From the NCBI RefSeq assembly GCF_038789205.1, contig NZ_CP128355.1, positions 1,488,001-1,552,000 of the forward strand: a DNA stretch of 64,000 bases. The letters are read 5' to 3'. The position numbers were made by a program, and so were the translations under genes. The stretch comes from Staphylococcus hsinchuensis (GTDB lineage Bacteria; Bacillota; Bacilli; Staphylococcales; Staphylococcaceae). Under the pieces are notes generated by a model that was not told the origin of the DNA, searched no databases, and was given only the letters and a program-made list of their open reading frames with translations. Positions 18,138 to 29,305 of the stretch are shown here, piece by piece. Numbering within the stretch: the first letter of the stretch is position 1; each line of letters starts with the position of its first letter.

Positions 18138-19304
18138 ATGAATATCCACGAGTATCAAGGTAAAGCAATTTTTCGTTCTATGGGCGTTGCTGTCCCAGAA
18201 GGACGCGTAGCATTTACTGCTGAAGAGGCAGTTGAAAAGGCAAAAGAATTAAACTCAGAGGTTTACGTAGTTAAAGCTCAAATTCATGCCGGTGGTAGAG
18301 GTAAAGCTGGCGGTGTTAAAATCGCTAAATCTCTTTCTGAAGTTGAGACTTATGCAAAAGAATTATTAGGTCACACTTTAGTTACGCATCAAACTGGTCC
18401 AGAAGGTAAAGAAGTTAAACGTCTTTATATCGAAGAAGGTTGCGACATTCAAAAAGAATACTATGTCGGTTTCGTAATCGACCGTGCAACTGACAGAGTC
18501 ACTTTAATGGCATCTGAAGAAGGCGGTACAGAAATCGAAGAAGTAGCAGCACAATCTCCAGAAAAAATCTTTAAAGAAGTAATCGACCCAGTTGTTGGTC
18601 TTTCACCATACCAAGCACGTCGTATTGCTTTCAACATTAATATCCCTAAAGAATCAGTTGGTAAAGCAGCTAAATTCTTAATGGGTCTTTATAATGTATT
18701 TATGGAAAAAGATTGTTCAATCGTTGAAATTAACCCACTTGTTACAACAGGTGAAGGTGAAGTTTTAGCGCTTGACTCTAAGATCAACTTCGACGACAAC
18801 GCTTTATTCAGACATAAAGATATCGTTGAATTACGTGACTTAGACGAAGAAGATCCGAAAGAAATCGAAGCATCTAAATATGATTTATCTTACATTGCAT
18901 TAGACGGAAATATCGGTTGTATGGTTAACGGTGCAGGTCTTGCAATGGCAACAATGGATACAATCAACCACTTCGGTGGAAACCCAGCTAACTTCCTAGA
19001 CGTTGGTGGCGGTGCTACAAAAGAAAAGGTTACAGAAGCTTTCAAAATCATCTTAGGTGATGAAAACGTTAAAGGTATTTTCGTAAATATCTTTGGTGGA
19101 ATCATGCGTTGTGATGTCATCGCAGAAGGTATTGTAGCGGCAGTCAAAGAAGTAGAATTAGATTTACCTTTAGTTGTTCGCCTTGAAGGTACAAACGTAG
19201 AAATCGGTAAACAAATCTTACAAGACTCTGGTTTAGCAATCGAATCAGCTTCAACTATGGCTGAAGGCGCTCAAAAAATTGTTAAACTAGTAAACGAAGC
19301 GTAA
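18138..19304 (+). CDS. sucC: Succinyl-CoA synthetase, beta subunit (ADP-forming)
   Basis: This 388-residue subunit of the TCA-cycle enzyme makes ATP from succinyl-CoA. It starts [17 protein letters not shown] and has an ATP-grasp domain ([17 protein letters not shown] near residue 45-61) and the C-terminal CoA-ligase-like domain ([29 protein letters not shown]). AGGAGG lies ahead of the ATG. It forms an operon with sucD, 21 bp downstream. Confidence 0.98.
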   Translation: MNIHEYQGKAIFRSMGVAVPEGRVAFTAEEAVEKAKELNSEVYVVKAQIHAGGRGKAGGVKIAKSLSEVETYAKELLGHTLVTHQTGPEGKEVKRLYIEEGCDIQKEYYVGFVIDRATDRVTLMASEEGGTEIEEVAAQSPEKIFKEVIDPVVGLSPYQARRIAFNINIPKESVGKAAKFLMGLYNVFMEKDCSIVEINPLVTTGEGEVLALDSKINFDDNALFRHKDIVELRDLDEEDPKEIEASKYDLSYIALDGNIGCMVNGAGLAMATMDTINHFGGNPANFLDVGGGATKEKVTEAFKIILGDENVKGIFVNIFGGIMRCDVIAEGIVAAVKEVELDLPLVVRLEGTNVEIGKQILQDSGLAIESASTMAEGAQKIVKLVNEA

Positions 19305-19325
19305 GGAAAGGATGGGAGCACAATA

Positions 19326-20231
19326 ATGAGTGTATTTGTTGATAAAAATACAAAAGTAATCGTACAAGGTATTACAGGGTCTACTGCCCTTTTCCATACA
19401 AAACAAATGTTAGAATATGGTACACAAATCGTAGCAGGTGTTACACCAGGTAAAGGTGGACAAGTTGTTGAAGGTGTGCCAGTATACAATACAGTTCAAG
19501 AAGCTAAAGAAGAAACTGGTGCTAATGTATCTGTAATTTATGTACCAGCGCCATTTGCTGCTGATGCAATTTTAGAATGTACAGACGCTGAATTAGATTT
19601 AGCAATCTGTATTACAGAGCATATTCCAGTAATTGACATGATTAAAGTTAAACGTTTCATGGAAGGTAAGAAAACTCGCCTAGTTGGTCCTAACTGCCCA
19701 GGTGTTATTACTTCTGATGAAACTAAGATTGGTATCATGCCTGGTTATATCCACAAAAAAGGTCACGTAGGTGTTGTATCTCGTTCAGGTACTTTAACTT
19801 ACGAAGCAGTTCATCAATTATCTGAAGAAGGTATTGGTCAATCTACTGCTGTTGGTATCGGTGGCGACCCAGTTAACGGTACTAACTTTATCGATGTATT
19901 GAAAGCATTCAATGAAGATGACGATACTAAAGCAGTTGTTATGATCGGTGAAATCGGTGGTACTGCCGAAGAAGAAGCTGCTCAATGGATTAAAGAAAAT
20001 ATGAACAAACCAGTAGTTGGATTTATCGGTGGACAAACAGCTCCTCCAGGTAAACGTATGGGACACGCTGGTGCGATTATTTCAGGCGGTAAAGGTACTG
20101 CATCTGAAAAAATCAAAACTTTAAACGATTGTGGTGTTGAAACAGCTGATACACCATCAGAAATCGGTACTACATTAATCGATGCTGCTAAAAAAGCTGG
20201 CATCTACGACGAATTATTAACTGTAAAATAA
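19326..20231 (+). CDS. sucD: Succinyl-CoA synthetase, alpha subunit
   Basis: This 301-residue alpha subunit binds CoA and carries the phosphorylated histidine. It shows an N-terminal CoA-binding Rossmann fold ([18 protein letters not shown]), VGPNCPGVI near residue 120, GRSGTL-like SRSGTLTYE, and the catalytic His in [11 protein letters not shown] near residue 242. GGAAAGGATGGGAG precedes the ATG. A terminator follows. Confidence 0.98.
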   Translation: MSVFVDKNTKVIVQGITGSTALFHTKQMLEYGTQIVAGVTPGKGGQVVEGVPVYNTVQEAKEETGANVSVIYVPAPFAADAILECTDAELDLAICITEHIPVIDMIKVKRFMEGKKTRLVGPNCPGVITSDETKIGIMPGYIHKKGHVGVVSRSGTLTYEAVHQLSEEGIGQSTAVGIGGDPVNGTNFIDVLKAFNEDDDTKAVVMIGEIGGTAEEEAAQWIKENMNKPVVGFIGGQTAPPGKRMGHAGAIISGGKGTASEKIKTLNDCGVETADTPSEIGTTLIDAAKKAGIYDELLTVK

Positions 20232-20252
20232 TTGGTTAGATTGATATAAATG

Positions 20253-20290
20253 AAAAAGCACAAGCCCTTATTTAGGGTTTGTGCTTTTTG
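20253..20290 (+). terminator. Terminator after sucD
   Basis: AAAAAGCACAAGCCC and GGGTTTGTGCTTTTT form a long stem around TTATTTA, with a T-run at the end. Confidence 0.9.
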
Positions 20291-20442
20291 TCATTGTTTC
20301 ATTTTGTTTTTGTAAGTAACTTATTTTTTGATTTTAATTTTACTCTTTAAAAATCCATTAAATTAATAGAATTTTTGACACCATTATGTAAAGGAACAAT
20401 GTCCTTATTCACTGTATAATACGTGTGAAAGGGCGTATTTAT

Positions 20443-21324
20443 ATGAAAACAAAATGTTTACTAAGATTAAGGTTCGCTGGATTAACTACGACACGTATTT
20501 ATCAACTCCTATCTGAATATCCCAATTTTCTAGAAATGAGTGAAAAACGTTGTCAGTACTTATTAAGTTTGTTTCTCAATCGAATTAAATCAAAGTATAA
20601 GGAAGCAATACATAATCAATTTATACAATGTACAAATGAAGACATCGAGCAATCATTAAAAAAATGGAGAATCCATTATACTTCAATTTATCAATCTACA
20701 TATCCTACTTTATTGCGAGAAATTTATCATCCACCTTTAATTTTATTCTACAAAGGTAATCCTCAATTATTTAATGAAAAGAGAACGTTAGCAATCATCG
20801 GCTCAAGACAGGCAACTAATTATACTCAACGTGCACTCAATAAGCTATTTCCTTCATTTAATATGCATCATTTCACAATTATATCTGGTTTAGCAAAAGG
20901 CGCTGATCAAATGGCGCATCAATGTGCTCTCGATTTTAGCATGAAGACGATTGCTGTGTTAGGCTTTGGTCATTTGAACCATTACCCAAAGGAAACACGA
21001 CATTTGAGAACCCACTTAGAAAAAGATGGCTTAGTTATTAGTGAATATACACCATATGAAAAGCCATTAAAACATCACTTTCCAGAACGTAACCGTCTCA
21101 TCAGTGGTTTATCAAGAGGCGTATTAATCACAGAATCAACTGAAAAAAGTGGGACATGTATCACAACTCAATTTGCATTAGATCAAAATAGAGATGTGTA
21201 TGTGTTGCCAGGGTCTCTGTTCAATCCATTAACTAAAGGAAATTTACTTTGCGCACAACAAGGTGCTAAAATCATCGTTAAAGAAAATGATATTCTAGAA
21301 GATTTTTTACTTAGATTTCACTGA
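20443..21324 (+). CDS. dprA: DNA-processing protein DprA (Smf)
   Basis: DprA loads RecA onto incoming single-stranded DNA during transformation. The 293-residue protein has the Rossmann-type DprA core: LAIIGSRQATNYTQ near residue 118, SGLAKGADQMAHQCAL near 149, GFGHLNHYPKETRHL near 178 and FPERNRLISGLS near 212. No C-terminal winged helix follows, as in other staphylococcal DprA. The ATG at 20443 is preferred over the in-frame GTG at 20425: a TATAAT at 20415-20420 would start transcription after that GTG, and AGGG lies 9 bases before the ATG. It is less conserved than its neighbours, as expected for this gene. Confidence 0.93.
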   Translation: MKTKCLLRLRFAGLTTTRIYQLLSEYPNFLEMSEKRCQYLLSLFLNRIKSKYKEAIHNQFIQCTNEDIEQSLKKWRIHYTSIYQSTYPTLLREIYHPPLILFYKGNPQLFNEKRTLAIIGSRQATNYTQRALNKLFPSFNMHHFTIISGLAKGADQMAHQCALDFSMKTIAVLGFGHLNHYPKETRHLRTHLEKDGLVISEYTPYEKPLKHHFPERNRLISGLSRGVLITESTEKSGTCITTQFALDQNRDVYVLPGSLFNPLTKGNLLCAQQGAKIIVKENDILEDFLLRFH

Positions 21325-21396
21325 TATTTTTTATAAATATCTCAAAAAAATTATGAAAATTTTTTAAAATTTCTACTGCCATCGTATTAGTTTTGA

Positions 21397-21446
21397 TATA
21401 ATAAACGTTAAAAATATTGACAAAATCAAAATACAACGTTTATCAT
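21397..21446 (+). promoter_or_regulatory. topA promoter region with a perfect 9-bp inverted repeat
   Basis: TTGACA (21417-21422), an 18-base spacer and TATCAT (21441-21446) form a promoter; a second TATAAT lies at 21397-21402. ATAAACGTT (21401-21409) is the exact reverse complement of AACGTTTAT (21435-21443), flanking the -35 box. Repression or supercoiling-sensitive folding is possible; both are inference. Confidence 0.55.
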
Positions 21447-21483
21447 TTATCTTTGTAATTAGAAATGCAAGGGGGTAACTACT

Positions 21484-23550
21484 TTGGCAGAAAATTTAGT
21501 CATAGTTGAATCGCCTGCAAAAGCTAAAACCATTGAAAAATATTTAGGTAAAAAATATAAAGTCATCGCATCGATGGGGCACGTCCGAGATTTGCCTCGT
21601 AGTCAAATGGGTGTTGATGTTGAAAATGATTATGAACCAAAATATATTACAATACGTGGGAAGGGCCCAGTTGTTAAAGAATTAAAAAGACATGCTAAAA
21701 AAGCGAAAAAAGTCTATTTAGCGAGTGACCCCGACCGTGAAGGTGAAGCAATTGCTTGGCATTTGGCGAATATTTTAAACATTGAGGATTCAAAAGAAAA
21801 CAGAGTAGTATTTAATGAAATAACAAAAGACGCAGTTAAAGATAGTTTTAAACATCCAAGAGGCATTGAGATGGAGCTTGTAGATGCACAACAAGCACGT
21901 CGTATGCTAGATCGACTTGTAGGATACAATATTTCACCGGTTTTATGGAAAAAAGTTAAAAAAGGTTTATCTGCCGGACGTGTACAATCAGTGGCACTAC
22001 GATTAGTGATTGATCGTGAAAATGAAATTCGAAACTTCAATCCGGAAGAATATTGGAAAATTGAAGGTGAATTTAGATATAAACGTTCTAAATTCAATGC
22101 TAAATTTTTACATTTAAAAGATAAACCGTTTAAATTACCAAATAAAGATGAAGTAGATAAAATTACGACTCAATTAGATGGGGACCAATTTGAAGTAACG
22201 AAAGTCACTAAAAAAGAAAAGACGCGTCAACCATCTAATCCATTTACTACTTCTACATTACAACAAGAAGCAGCAAGAAAATTGAATTTTAAAGCACGTA
22301 AAACAATGATGTTAGCCCAGCAACTATATGAAGGTATCGATTTGAAACGTAAAGGTACAGTTGGTTTAATTACGTATATGCGTACAGACTCTACACGTAT
22401 TTCAGATCAAGCAAAAGCAGAAGCTAAGTCCTTCATCGAGGAAACTTATGGAAAATCTTATGTCTCCCGTAGAAAGGCTAAAGGACAAGGTGATCAAGAT
22501 GCGCACGAGGCGATTAGACCGACAAGTTCAAATCGTACGCCAAGCGAAATGAAACAGTTTTTAACTCGAGATCAATATAGATTATACAAGTTAATTTGGG
22601 AACGTTTCGTTGCTAGTCAAATGGCACCAGCTATACTAGATACTGTAGCGTTAGATTTAACTCAAAACGACATTAAATTTAGAGCTAATGGTCAAACGAT
22701 TAAATTTAAAGGTTTCATGACGCTTTATGTAGAATCAAAAGATGATAATGATAATGGTAAAGAAAATAAACTACCTAATATCGAAGAAGGCGAAATGGTT
22801 ACAGCAACTAAGATTGAACCTTCACAACACTTTACGCAGCCACCTCCTCGCTATACAGAGGCACGTTTAGTCAAAACATTAGAAGAGTTAAAGATCGGAC
22901 GACCATCAACATATGCACCAACAATTGATACAATTCAGAAACGTAATTACGTTAAAAATGAAAGTAAACGTTTCGTACCAACAGAATTAGGTGAAATCGT
23001 AAATGAACAAGTGAAAGATTATTTCCCTGAAATTATCGATGTAGATTTCACTGTCAATATGGAAACGCTTTTAGATAAAATTGCTGTTGGTGATATTGGT
23101 TGGAAGAAAGTTATCTCTGATTTTTATAGTAGTTTTAAACTAGACGTTGAACGTGCGGAAGAAGAGATGGAAAAAATTGAAATAAAAGATGAACCTGCAG
23201 GCGAAGATTGTGAAGTTTGTGGTTCCCCTATGGTAATTAAAATGGGGCGTTATGGTAAATTTATGGCATGCTCAAATTTCCCTGATTGTAGAAATACTAA
23301 AGCGATTGTAAAAGAAATTGGAGTAAAATGCCCAACATGTCACAAAGGTGAAGTCGTAGAACGAAAATCTAAGAAAAACAGAGTATTTTATGGTTGTTCT
23401 AGATATCCAGAATGTGACTTCGTTACATGGGATAAACCAGTAGGAAGATCTTGTCCTAAGTGTGAACATTACTTAGTTGAGAAAAAACAAAGACGAAAGA
23501 GCCAAGTGGTTTGTTCAAACTGCGATTACAAGGAAGAAGAACAAAAATAA
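21484..23550 (+). CDS. topA: DNA topoisomerase I
   Basis: TopA (688 residues) relaxes negative supercoils. It has the Toprim domain ([20 protein letters not shown] at the N-terminus, [13 protein letters not shown] near 80), the catalytic tyrosine in [14 protein letters not shown] near residue 299, and three C-terminal four-cysteine zinc ribbons starting near [16 protein letters not shown] and CPKCEHYL. The start is TTG with AAGGGGGT upstream. An IR-containing promoter precedes it and a large hairpin follows, so it may be transcribed alone. Confidence 0.98.
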   Translation: MAENLVIVESPAKAKTIEKYLGKKYKVIASMGHVRDLPRSQMGVDVENDYEPKYITIRGKGPVVKELKRHAKKAKKVYLASDPDREGEAIAWHLANILNIEDSKENRVVFNEITKDAVKDSFKHPRGIEMELVDAQQARRMLDRLVGYNISPVLWKKVKKGLSAGRVQSVALRLVIDRENEIRNFNPEEYWKIEGEFRYKRSKFNAKFLHLKDKPFKLPNKDEVDKITTQLDGDQFEVTKVTKKEKTRQPSNPFTTSTLQQEAARKLNFKARKTMMLAQQLYEGIDLKRKGTVGLITYMRTDSTRISDQAKAEAKSFIEETYGKSYVSRRKAKGQGDQDAHEAIRPTSSNRTPSEMKQFLTRDQYRLYKLIWERFVASQMAPAILDTVALDLTQNDIKFRANGQTIKFKGFMTLYVESKDDNDNGKENKLPNIEEGEMVTATKIEPSQHFTQPPPRYTEARLVKTLEELKIGRPSTYAPTIDTIQKRNYVKNESKRFVPTELGEIVNEQVKDYFPEIIDVDFTVNMETLLDKIAVGDIGWKKVISDFYSSFKLDVERAEEEMEKIEIKDEPAGEDCEVCGSPMVIKMGRYGKFMACSNFPDCRNTKAIVKEIGVKCPTCHKGEVVERKSKKNRVFYGCSRYPECDFVTWDKPVGRSCPKCEHYLVEKKQRRKSQVVCSNCDYKEEEQK

Positions 23551-23604
23551 TTTTATATCATTTAAGCTGTTATGTATGACAAGCTTTTAAATAAACAATA
23601 TGAT

Positions 23605-23676
23605 AAGCAACTTCAGGCCGAAGATTATAAAGTAGGAGTGGATTTTACTTATAAACGTGTCTGAGTTGCTTTTTTA
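23605..23676 (+). terminator. Large two-layer hairpin terminator after topA
   Basis: AAGCAACTtCAG (23605-23616) pairs with CTGAGTTGCTT (23661-23671), followed by TTTTTAA. A weaker inner pairing (TATAAAGTA with TACTTATA) sits in the loop. Similar architecture recurs elsewhere in the window. Confidence 0.7.
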
Positions 23677-23695
23677 ATGAAATGGAGGAAAATTT

Positions 23696-25003
23696 ATGGT
23701 AGAAACTGTTAACGTCGTTGGTGCTGGTTTAGCTGGTTCAGAAGCAGCTTATCAGTTAGCGCAACGAGGAATAAAGGTAAATTTAATAGAAATGCGACCG
23801 GTGAAACAAACACCAGCGCATCACACAGATAAATTTGCTGAACTTGTTTGTTCAAATTCATTAAGAGGTAATGCTCTAACGAATGCAGTAGGTGTTTTAA
23901 AAGAAGAAATGAGAAGATTAGATTCGCTTGTTATAAGTGCAGCGGATAAAGCGCGTGTACCTGCTGGTGGCGCATTAGCGGTAGACCGTCATGATTTCGC
24001 AGGATATATTACGGAAACTTTAAAGAATCATCCAAACGTTACAGTATTGAATGAAGAAGTTAATCATATACCAGAAGGTTATACAATTATTGCAACTGGT
24101 CCGTTAACTACTGAAAACTTAGCACAAGAAATTGTAGACATTACCGGTAAAGATCAATTGTATTTCTATGATGCGGCTGCACCAATTGTTGAGAAAGATA
24201 GCATTGATATGAATAAAGTCTATTTAAAATCACGTTACGATAAAGGCGAAGCAGCATATTTAAATTGCCCAATGACAGAAGAAGAGTTCAATCGATTTTA
24301 TGATGCGGTACTAGAAGCAGAAGTTGCACCCGTTAATGAGTTTGAAAAAGAGAAATATTTCGAAGGTTGTATGCCATTTGAAGTTATGGCAGAGCGTGGT
24401 CGTAAAACATTACTCTTTGGACCTATGAAACCGGTAGGATTAGAAGACCCTAAAACAGGTGAAAGACCTTATGCAGTTGTTCAATTAAGACAAGATGACG
24501 CAGCTGGAACGTTATACAATATCGTAGGTTTCCAAACGCACCTTAAATGGGGCGCACAAAAAGAAGTTATTCATCTCATTCCAGGATTAGAAAATGTTGA
24601 TATTGTAAGATATGGCGTGATGCATCGTAATACATTTATCAATTCACCTGATGTGTTAAACGAGAAATACGAATTAATGGGTCACGAGCATTTATACTTT
24701 GCAGGTCAAATGACTGGCGTAGAAGGTTATGTTGAAAGTGCAGCAAGTGGTTTAATCGCTAGTATCAACTTAGCACACAAACTACAAGAAAAAGGTGAAG
24801 TTATATTCCCTAGAGAAACAATGCTCGGAAGTATGGCTCACTATATTGCAAATGCCAAAAATGATAAGAACTTTCAACCAATGAACGCAAACTTTGGTTT
24901 ACTACCTGCATTTGAAAAACGAATTAAAGATAAAAAAGAACGCTATGAAAAATTAGCTCATCGTGCTTTAGATTATTTAGATAATTTCAAGAAAACACTT
25001 TAA
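23696..25003 (+). CDS. trmFO: Methylenetetrahydrofolate-tRNA-(uracil-5-)-methyltransferase TrmFO
   Basis: TrmFO (435 residues; formerly Gid) is the folate- and FAD-dependent enzyme that makes m5U54 in the tRNA T-loop of most Firmicutes. The N-terminus [21 protein letters not shown] is a dinucleotide-binding fold. Other family segments are [21 protein letters not shown] with the conserved cysteine near residue 51 and [17 protein letters not shown] near the C-terminus. GGAGG precedes the ATG. It lies between topA and xerC as in most staphylococci. Confidence 0.97.
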   Translation: MVETVNVVGAGLAGSEAAYQLAQRGIKVNLIEMRPVKQTPAHHTDKFAELVCSNSLRGNALTNAVGVLKEEMRRLDSLVISAADKARVPAGGALAVDRHDFAGYITETLKNHPNVTVLNEEVNHIPEGYTIIATGPLTTENLAQEIVDITGKDQLYFYDAAAPIVEKDSIDMNKVYLKSRYDKGEAAYLNCPMTEEEFNRFYDAVLEAEVAPVNEFEKEKYFEGCMPFEVMAERGRKTLLFGPMKPVGLEDPKTGERPYAVVQLRQDDAAGTLYNIVGFQTHLKWGAQKEVIHLIPGLENVDIVRYGVMHRNTFINSPDVLNEKYELMGHEHLYFAGQMTGVEGYVESAASGLIASINLAHKLQEKGEVIFPRETMLGSMAHYIANAKNDKNFQPMNANFGLLPAFEKRIKDKKERYEKLAHRALDYLDNFKKTL

Positions 25004-25120
25004 TATAACGTTTGCGACAGATTGATTATAATATTTTGAAAATATGATACAACTTTATAGTTATTTTTCGCAGTTCCCTCTATCAATATGCTACAATTCA
25101 TATTGTATGGAGGGATTTTT

Positions 25121-26011
25121 TTGGAAGAAATCCAACAATCATATTTATATATGTTAAAAACAGAGAAACAATTTTCTCAACACACATTAAAGTCATATCA
25201 TGACGACTTACATCAGTTTAATACTTTTTTAGAACAAGAACTTTTAAATTTGAATACATTTCAATACAAAGATGCTAGAAACTATTTGAGTTTTTTATAT
25301 TCAAAAGGCTTGAAAAGAACTACTGTTTCTCGTAAAATTTCTACGCTAAGAAGTTTTTATGAATATTGGATGACGCAAGATGACACGATCGTTAATCCGT
25401 TCGTACAACTTGTACATCCAAAGAAAGAACAGTATTTACCGCACTTCTTTTACGAAGCCGAAATGCAAGCTTTGTTTGAAACCGTTGAAAAAGACGCAAA
25501 AAAAGGTTTACGCGATAGAGTGATTTTAGAATTACTTTATGCTACTGGTATCAGGGTTTCAGAATTAGTGAATATACAAATTACTGACTTGGATATGAAT
25601 TTACCAGGCGTTAAAGTGTTAGGTAAGGGCGGTAAAGAACGTTTTATTCCTTTTGGGGAGTTTTGTAAACAAAGTATTGAACGTTATCAATCGATGTTCT
25701 CACCACTCAATTACCAAGATCACAATTATTTACTTGTGAATATGAATGGTGCCCCTATTACTGAACGCGGGGTACGTTACGTGCTTAATGATATCGTTAA
25801 GCGAACATCAGGCGTAACGGATATTCATCCACATAAGTTGCGCCACACTTTCGCAACACACATGTTGAACGAAGGTGCAGACTTAAGAACTGTCCAGTCA
25901 CTGTTAGGACATGTTAATTTATCAACTACAGGACGATACACACATGTAACAAATGAACAATTACGTAAAACCTATTTAAACGCACATCCACGTGCTAAAA
26001 AGGAGAATTAA
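25121..26011 (+). CDS. xerC: Tyrosine recombinase XerC
   Basis: XerC with XerD resolves chromosome dimers at dif. The 296-residue protein has an N-terminal SAM-like core-binding domain and a catalytic domain: Arg in [10 protein letters not shown] near residue 148, [10 protein letters not shown] near 238-247, His in [16 protein letters not shown] and the nucleophilic Tyr in the same segment near residue 273. The TTG at 25121 follows GGAGGG; the longer upstream frame has no ribosome site. It starts the xerC-hslV-hslU-codY run. Confidence 0.96.
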   Translation: MEEIQQSYLYMLKTEKQFSQHTLKSYHDDLHQFNTFLEQELLNLNTFQYKDARNYLSFLYSKGLKRTTVSRKISTLRSFYEYWMTQDDTIVNPFVQLVHPKKEQYLPHFFYEAEMQALFETVEKDAKKGLRDRVILELLYATGIRVSELVNIQITDLDMNLPGVKVLGKGGKERFIPFGEFCKQSIERYQSMFSPLNYQDHNYLLVNMNGAPITERGVRYVLNDIVKRTSGVTDIHPHKLRHTFATHMLNEGADLRTVQSLLGHVNLSTTGRYTHVTNEQLRKTYLNAHPRAKKEN

Positions 26012-26014
26012 ATT

Positions 26015-26557
26015 ATGAGTACTTCAATTCATGCAACTACTATTTACGCAGTGCAACATAATGGCCACTCAGCGATGGCTGGCGACGGGCAAGTCACATT
26101 AGGCGAACAAGTTATAATGAAACAGACAGCTAGAAAAGTTAGACGTTTATATAATGATAAAGTTCTGGCTGGATTTGCTGGTAGTGTTGCAGATGCATTC
26201 ACGTTATTTGAAAAGTTCGAAACGAAATTACAACAATTTAGCGGGAATCTAGAAAGAGCAGCTGTTGAATTAGCTAAAGAATGGCGTGGTGACAAACAAT
26301 TACGCCAATTAGAAGCGATGCTTATCGTCATGGATAAAGATGCTATTCTTGTAGTAAGCGGAACAGGTGAAGTGATTGCTCCTGATGATGATATTATTGC
26401 AATAGGATCAGGCGGTAATTATGCATTAAGTGCAGGACGTGCATTGAAACGACATGCTACGAACTTAAGCGCTAAAGAAATGGCTTATGAAAGTCTAAAG
26501 GTAGCTTCTGATATTTGTGTGTTTACAAATGATCAGATTGTTGTAGAAGAGTTATAA
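26015..26557 (+). CDS. hslV: ATP-dependent protease proteolytic subunit HslV (ClpQ)
   Basis: HslV (180 residues) forms the double-hexamer peptidase of HslUV. The sequence shows [12 protein letters not shown] at the N-terminus, so the catalytic Thr (TTIYAV) lies after about seven residues that must be removed. [24 protein letters not shown] and [14 protein letters not shown] are typical. Its ATG is 3 bases after the xerC stop. The ATPase partner hslU follows. Confidence 0.97.
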   Translation: MSTSIHATTIYAVQHNGHSAMAGDGQVTLGEQVIMKQTARKVRRLYNDKVLAGFAGSVADAFTLFEKFETKLQQFSGNLERAAVELAKEWRGDKQLRQLEAMLIVMDKDAILVVSGTGEVIAPDDDIIAIGSGGNYALSAGRALKRHATNLSAKEMAYESLKVASDICVFTNDQIVVEEL

Positions 26558-26658
26558 CGAAAGTCATTCGCTATTTAGGGAAAATAATACAATTATTTTA
26601 AAGTTATAGATTTATTTAAATAAGAAGTAAGTATTAAAAATCGGAGGTCGGTTTTATA

Positions 26659-28065
26659 ATGGAGACGAAAGGTATAAGTTTAACCCCAAAAGATATTGTT
26701 TCCGAATTAAATCAATATATTGTGGGTCAAGATGACGCGAAACGTAAAGTCGCAATTGCGTTACGTAATAGATATCGTAGAAGCCAATTATCTGAAGAAG
26801 AAAAACAAGAAATTGCACCAAAAAATATATTAATGATGGGACCAACTGGTGTAGGTAAAACAGAAATAGCAAGACGTATGGCGAAAATCGTAGGTGCTCC
26901 TTTTATAAAAGTTGAAGCAACGAAATTTACCGAAGTGGGATATGTTGGTCGTGACGTTGAAAGTATGGTGAGAGATCTCGTTGATGTTGCTGTACGCTTA
27001 GTCAAAGATCAAAAGAAAGCAGTCGTACAAGATGAAGCTGAAGTTAAGGCCAATGATAAGTTAGTAAAATTATTAGTTCCAAGCATGAAGAAGAAAGCGA
27101 GTCAAAATAGTAGTAATCCACTTGAATCACTGTTCGGTGGCGCAATGCCAAACTTTGGTCAAAACAATGATGAGGAAGAAGAACCTCCAACAGAAGAAAT
27201 TAAAACAAAACGTTCAGAAATTAAAAAACAACTTGAACAAGGCGAGCTAGAAAATGAAAAAGTGAAAATAAAAGTTGAACAAGACCCAGGTGCTATGGGG
27301 ATGTTAGGAACAAATCAAAATCAACAAATGCAAGATATGATGAATCAACTTTTACCAAAGAAAAAGGTAGAAAAAGAAATCCCAGTTAAGTCAGCGCGTA
27401 AGATTTTAACTGATCAATATGCTGATGAATTAATTGATCATGAATCAGCAAATCAAGAAGCGTTAGAGCTTGCAGAACAAATGGGCATCATCTTCATTGA
27501 TGAAATTGACAAAGTTGCAACGAACAACCAAAATTCAGGACAAGATGTTTCTAGGCAAGGCGTTCAAAGAGACATTTTACCTATACTTGAAGGTAGCATG
27601 ATCCAAACTAAATATGGTACTGTAAATACGGAACATATGCTATTTATCGGAGCAGGGGCTTTCCATGTTGCGAAACCAAGTGATTTGATACCTGAATTAC
27701 AAGGTCGTTTCCCAATTCGTGTAGAATTAAAAAGTCTATCAGTAGATGACTTTGTAAGAATATTAACTGAACCTAAATTATCATTAATTAAACAATATGA
27801 AGCACTGCTACACACAGAACAAGTAACTGTTAACTTTTCTGATGAAGCGATTAAACGTTTAGCAGAAATAGCTTTCCAAGTTAACCAAGATACTGATAAT
27901 ATTGGTGCACGTAGATTGCATACAATATTAGAAAAAATGTTAGAAGACTTGTCATTTGAAGCACCAAGCATGCCAGACGTAGCTGTTGACATTACGCCAC
28001 AATACGTTGATGACAAATTAAAATCAATTTCAACCAACAAAGATTTAAGTGCATTTATCTTATAA
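26659..28065 (+). CDS. hslU: ATP-dependent protease ATPase subunit HslU (ClpY)
   Basis: HslU (468 residues) is the AAA+ unfoldase that feeds substrates to HslV. It shows [20 protein letters not shown] at the N-terminus, Walker [16 protein letters not shown] near residue 59, a variable I-domain of about residues 110-240 rich in Glu/Lys/Gln, Walker [12 protein letters not shown] near 276 and the sensor-2/C-terminal helix ending LSAFIL, whose tail inserts into HslV. ATCGGAGGTCGG lies upstream of the ATG. Confidence 0.97.
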   Translation: METKGISLTPKDIVSELNQYIVGQDDAKRKVAIALRNRYRRSQLSEEEKQEIAPKNILMMGPTGVGKTEIARRMAKIVGAPFIKVEATKFTEVGYVGRDVESMVRDLVDVAVRLVKDQKKAVVQDEAEVKANDKLVKLLVPSMKKKASQNSSNPLESLFGGAMPNFGQNNDEEEEPPTEEIKTKRSEIKKQLEQGELENEKVKIKVEQDPGAMGMLGTNQNQQMQDMMNQLLPKKKVEKEIPVKSARKILTDQYADELIDHESANQEALELAEQMGIIFIDEIDKVATNNQNSGQDVSRQGVQRDILPILEGSMIQTKYGTVNTEHMLFIGAGAFHVAKPSDLIPELQGRFPIRVELKSLSVDDFVRILTEPKLSLIKQYEALLHTEQVTVNFSDEAIKRLAEIAFQVNQDTDNIGARRLHTILEKMLEDLSFEAPSMPDVAVDITPQYVDDKLKSISTNKDLSAFIL

Positions 28066-28089
28066 AATTTATCACAAAGGAGAAGTAAT

Positions 28090-28863
28090 ATGAGTTTACT
28101 ATCAAAAACGAGAGAACTAAATACACTTTTACAAAAGCACAAAGGAATTGCGGTTGACTTTAAAGATGTTGCCCAAACAATCAGTAGTGTTACTGTAACT
28201 AACGTATTCATCGTATCAAGAAAAGGTAAAATACTTGGGTCAAGTTTAAATGAACTTTTAAAGCATGAACGTATCATCCAAATGCTAGAAAATCGTCATA
28301 TTCCAGGGGAATATACAGACCAATTAATGGATGTTAAAGAAACACAATCAAATATCGATATCGATAACGTGTTAACTGTTTTTCCACCTGAAAATAGAGA
28401 CTTTTTCATTGATAGTAGAACTACAATTTTCCCAATCTTAGGTGGTGGAGAACGTTTAGGTACTTTAGTACTTGGAAGAGTGCAAGATGATTTCTCTGAA
28501 AACGACTTAGTACTCGGTGAATATGCGTCAACAGTTATCGGTATGGAAATCTTACGTGAAAAACATAATGAAGTAGAAAAAGAAGCACGTGACAAAGCAG
28601 CAATCAACATGGCTATCAATTCATTATCATATTCAGAAAGTGAAGCAATTGAACATATTTTCGAAGAATTAGGTGGTAATGAAGGCTTGCTTATCGCTTC
28701 AAAAGTAGCTGACAGAGTAGGCATCACACGTTCAGTAATCGTAAATGCGTTAAGAAAGCTTGAAAGTGCTGGTGTCATTGAATCACGTTCATTAGGTATG
28801 AAAGGTACATTCATTAAAGTTAAAAAAGATAAGTTTTTAGATGAGTTAGAACGAAATAAATAA
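28090..28863 (+). CDS. codY: GTP- and branched-chain amino acid-sensing transcriptional repressor CodY
   Basis: CodY (257 residues) represses amino-acid, transport and virulence genes when isoleucine, leucine, valine and GTP are abundant. It has an N-terminal GAF domain (about residues 1-155) with the ligand-loop region around [20 protein letters not shown], a long linker helix, and a C-terminal winged HTH ([20 protein letters not shown] near 203-222, ending [11 protein letters not shown]). AAGGAGAAG lies upstream. It ends the xerC-hslVU-codY unit; a strong terminator follows. Confidence 0.98.
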   Translation: MSLLSKTRELNTLLQKHKGIAVDFKDVAQTISSVTVTNVFIVSRKGKILGSSLNELLKHERIIQMLENRHIPGEYTDQLMDVKETQSNIDIDNVLTVFPPENRDFFIDSRTTIFPILGGGERLGTLVLGRVQDDFSENDLVLGEYASTVIGMEILREKHNEVEKEARDKAAINMAINSLSYSESEAIEHIFEELGGNEGLLIASKVADRVGITRSVIVNALRKLESAGVIESRSLGMKGTFIKVKKDKFLDELERNK

Positions 28864-28957
28864 TTTTTAATCGTAAATTAAGTTGATGAATTAATATATA
28901 AATGCTGACAATTACTTTTATCTAATTGAGCTTAGGAGTTAAAGTTCTCTTATGAGT

Positions 28958-29003
28958 GGAAAAGACAATTTCTATTGAAAACATATAGGGATTGTTTTTT
29001 CCA
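28958..29003 (+). terminator. Terminator after codY
   Basis: An 18-base arm starting GGAAAAGACAATT (28958) pairs with a 3' arm ending ATTGTTTTTTCC (29002) around TGAAAAC, with the T-run inside the 3' arm. Together with the rpsB promoter and leader it accounts for most of the 442-bp codY-rpsB gap; 29010-29150 is AT-rich with nothing recognisable. Confidence 0.75.
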
Positions 29004-29155
29004 TTATTTTTGTGAATTTATAGGCTAATTTTTTCTCAGATAAAGTCCTAGAAAATTGAGAGGGTATGTTATTTATAAATAATTTATGTAATAGTTGAAA
29101 TTCAAATAATTTTCCGGGGGTTTCAAAAATATTTATAAATGTGAAAATGAAATGC

Positions 29156-29184
29156 TTGCGGAAAACACATAAATGTGGTATATT
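29156..29184 (+). promoter_or_regulatory. Promoter and structured leader of rpsB
   Basis: TTGCGG (29156-29161) and TATATT (29179-29184) have a 17-base spacer. The roughly 115-base leader that follows has small hairpins (GGCTATAAAGCC; GGTACAAATGTATC) before the ribosome site, which would fit autoregulation by S2. That regulation is inference. Confidence 0.65.
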
Positions 29185-29305
29185 AGTTCACGGCTATAAA
29201 GCCAATACACACACAAAGAGTGTAAGTATAAAGGGTGCGGTACAAATGTATCGTGTTTATATGAGCTTTTTGTGGAGGTAATTAACCAATAGGAGGAATT
29301 TAATC

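Noticed and set aside
27564..28277. 237-codon minus-strand frame over hslU and codY
   Set aside because: It is antisense to two well-supported genes and spans their junction; no family motif and no ribosome site.
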